NCBI GenBank assembly: GCA_039920305.1
Contig: JBDSEA010000218.1
Location: 1-7,284, forward strand
Direction of reading: 5' to 3'
Source of the DNA: DASRAJ01 sp039920305
Lineage (GTDB): Bacteria > Bacteroidota > Bacteroidia > Chitinophagales > UBA10324
Length of the DNA stretch: 7,284 bases
In this document: positions 6,296-7,284 of the stretch, in pieces
How positions within the stretch are numbered: the first letter of the stretch is position 1
Layout: the number at the start of each line of letters is the position of its first letter
Made by a program: the position numbers and the translations under genes
The notes under the pieces: generated by a model
The model's database searches: none
Told to the model about the DNA's origin: nothing
The model's input: the letters and a program-made list of their open reading frames with translations, nothing else

Positions 6296-7270
6296 ATGAA
6301 ACGTTTCACACTGGTATTAATGGTTACAGGAATATGCTGGTGCAAAGGTGCACTGGCACAGCAGGATCCTCAGTTCAGCCAGTATATTTTTAACCAGTTT
6401 GTTTATAATCCTGCCTATGCCGGAATGGATAATGCACTGAGTGCGACAGCACATTTGCGTACGCAATGGGTTGGAATTAACGGACACCCTTTCATCCAGA
6501 ATTTATCAGTTCATACACCGGTTTCGTTGCTTCATGGAGGTGCAGGCTTCCAGGTTTTGAATGAAGAGGAAGGAGCAATGAGAATAACTGCCGTTGCTCT
6601 TGCATATTCATATATCTATAAATCACGGATCGGAAAATTCTCTTTTGGTGTCAGCGGTGGCCTTCAGCAAGCAAGCCTTGACGGATCCAGGCTGAAGGCG
6701 CCGGATGGTAATTATGAAAATTTTCTGGTTGAACACAATGATCCGCTGCTTCCTGTCGTTAGTGTGAATGGAATAGCACCTGACGTTGCGGCAGGAATAT
6801 TCTTCAGCAGCAGTAAAGTGAATATGGGTTTGTCAGCCACGCATCTGATTCCGGCGGCAATAAAATTCAACAGTGACGGGGGAAATCTTGAAATGAATTT
6901 AGAAAGACAATATTATTTTCAGGCAAGTTATTTACTCCGGCTGGGCCGAACTGTTGCATTTCGTCCATCAATATATGCAAAGTCCAATGGAATTAATTTA
7001 CAGGGGGAAGCCGATGTGGTATGTAGTTTCAATGATCTTTTTTGGATTGGTGGTGGTTTCCGAGGGTACAATGACCGCACGCAGGATGGCATCATTGCAA
7101 TGGCAGGAATCAACATTGGTGAAAACCTGAAAGTGGGGTACTCTTATGATTATACCATCTCCCCGCTCAGCGCATCATCTGATGGATCGCATGAAATAGT
7201 GCTTAATTACAGATTGAATTTAGTAAGACCAGCAAAGCCCGGAAAGGCGATTTACAATCCAAGGTTTTGA
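6296..7270 (+). CDS. PorP/SprF family outer membrane protein
   Basis: The 324-residue protein starts at ATG 6296 with signal peptide MKRFTLVLMVTGICWCKGALA (cleavage after residue 21). The mature start QQDPQFSQYIFNQFVYNPAY is the hallmark of the PorP/SprF family. Alternating hydrophobic strands follow to an aromatic end (YNPRF), consistent with a small outer-membrane barrel. In studied species PorP is part of the type IX secretion machinery and SprF helps secrete the adhesin SprB. Many genomes carry multiple PorP/SprF copies beside large secreted proteins, so this could be an accessory copy and no specific symbol is given. In-frame upstream starts (TTG 6257, ATG 6266) would put polar residues before the signal peptide and are rejected. 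It is 131 bases from hemD, so it may have its own promoter. A possible next gene starts 6 bases after its stop. Confidence 0.9.
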   Translation: MKRFTLVLMVTGICWCKGALAQQDPQFSQYIFNQFVYNPAYAGMDNALSATAHLRTQWVGINGHPFIQNLSVHTPVSLLHGGAGFQVLNEEEGAMRITAVALAYSYIYKSRIGKFSFGVSGGLQQASLDGSRLKAPDGNYENFLVEHNDPLLPVVSVNGIAPDVAAGIFFSSSKVNMGLSATHLIPAAIKFNSDGGNLEMNLERQYYFQASYLLRLGRTVAFRPSIYAKSNGINLQGEADVVCSFNDLFWIGGGFRGYNDRTQDGIIAMAGINIGENLKVGYSYDYTISPLSASSDGSHEIVLNYRLNLVRPAKPGKAIYNPRF

Positions 7271-7276
7271 CGAGAG

Positions 7277-7284
7277 ATGAAACT
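7277..7284 (+). CDS. Possible start of a next gene, cut by the window end
   Basis: ATG AAA CT begins 6 bases after the stop of the PorP/SprF gene and continues past the window edge. PorP/SprF genes are often followed closely by an OmpA-family or related envelope gene on the same strand, and Met-Lys is a common beginning for exported proteins. Only two full codons are visible, so the product cannot be named. Confidence 0.3.

Noticed and set aside
1..7284. A CRISPR array, insertion sequence, att site or defence island
   Set aside because: No spaced direct repeats, terminal inverted repeats, transposase or integrase motifs, or defence-type nuclease or ATPase motifs were seen on either strand.

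Overview
The window looks like chromosomal DNA of a member of the Bacteroidota, probably from the Chitinophagales/Saprospirales side of the phylum, though that finer placement is only an impression. Four things point to the phylum: a PorP/SprF-type protein (a family tied to type IX secretion and gliding), a DUF4271 membrane protein, a uroporphyrinogen-III synthase of the Bacteroidota sequence type, and start sites preceded by A/T-rich DNA instead of Shine-Dalgarno sequences. Base composition looks moderately AT-rich and even throughout. I see no insertion sequence, phage gene, CRISPR array, tRNA or rRNA.

Layout. (1) Positions 1-1029, plus strand: the 3' part of a leucine-rich-repeat protein gene, open at the left edge. 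(2) Positions 1030-1340: a gap between convergent genes, holding one clean 8-bp hairpin that could end transcription from both sides and no convincing gene. (3) Positions 1341-2504, minus strand: hemW, a radical-SAM haem chaperone of the HemN-like family. (4) Positions 2505-2568: a short divergent intergenic region with a TAnnTTTG box just before the next gene. (5) Positions 2569-6164, plus strand: a tight three-gene run made of an Omp85/BamA-TamA-like outer-membrane protein, a DUF4271 inner-membrane protein that starts at a TTG overlapping the previous stop codon, and hemD. (6) Positions 6165-6295: a 131-bp gap. (7) Positions 6296-7270, plus strand: a PorP/SprF-family outer-membrane protein. 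The last eight bases (ATG AAA CT) may begin another gene in the same operon.

How the genes work together. Most of the window concerns the cell envelope (Omp85-like barrel, DUF4271, PorP/SprF) and tetrapyrrole metabolism (HemD makes uroporphyrinogen III; HemW handles haem). The tight packing of the barrel gene, the DUF4271 gene and hemD implies co-transcription. No sequence feature explains why a cytosolic haem-biosynthesis enzyme is joined to two envelope proteins, and that junction is the most interesting functional question here. I did not find a clear new defence or mobile system. The other points worth checking are homopolymer tracts (C8 and A8 in the barrel gene, A9 in hemD), the TTG start, and two evenly spaced long repeats in the LRR protein.
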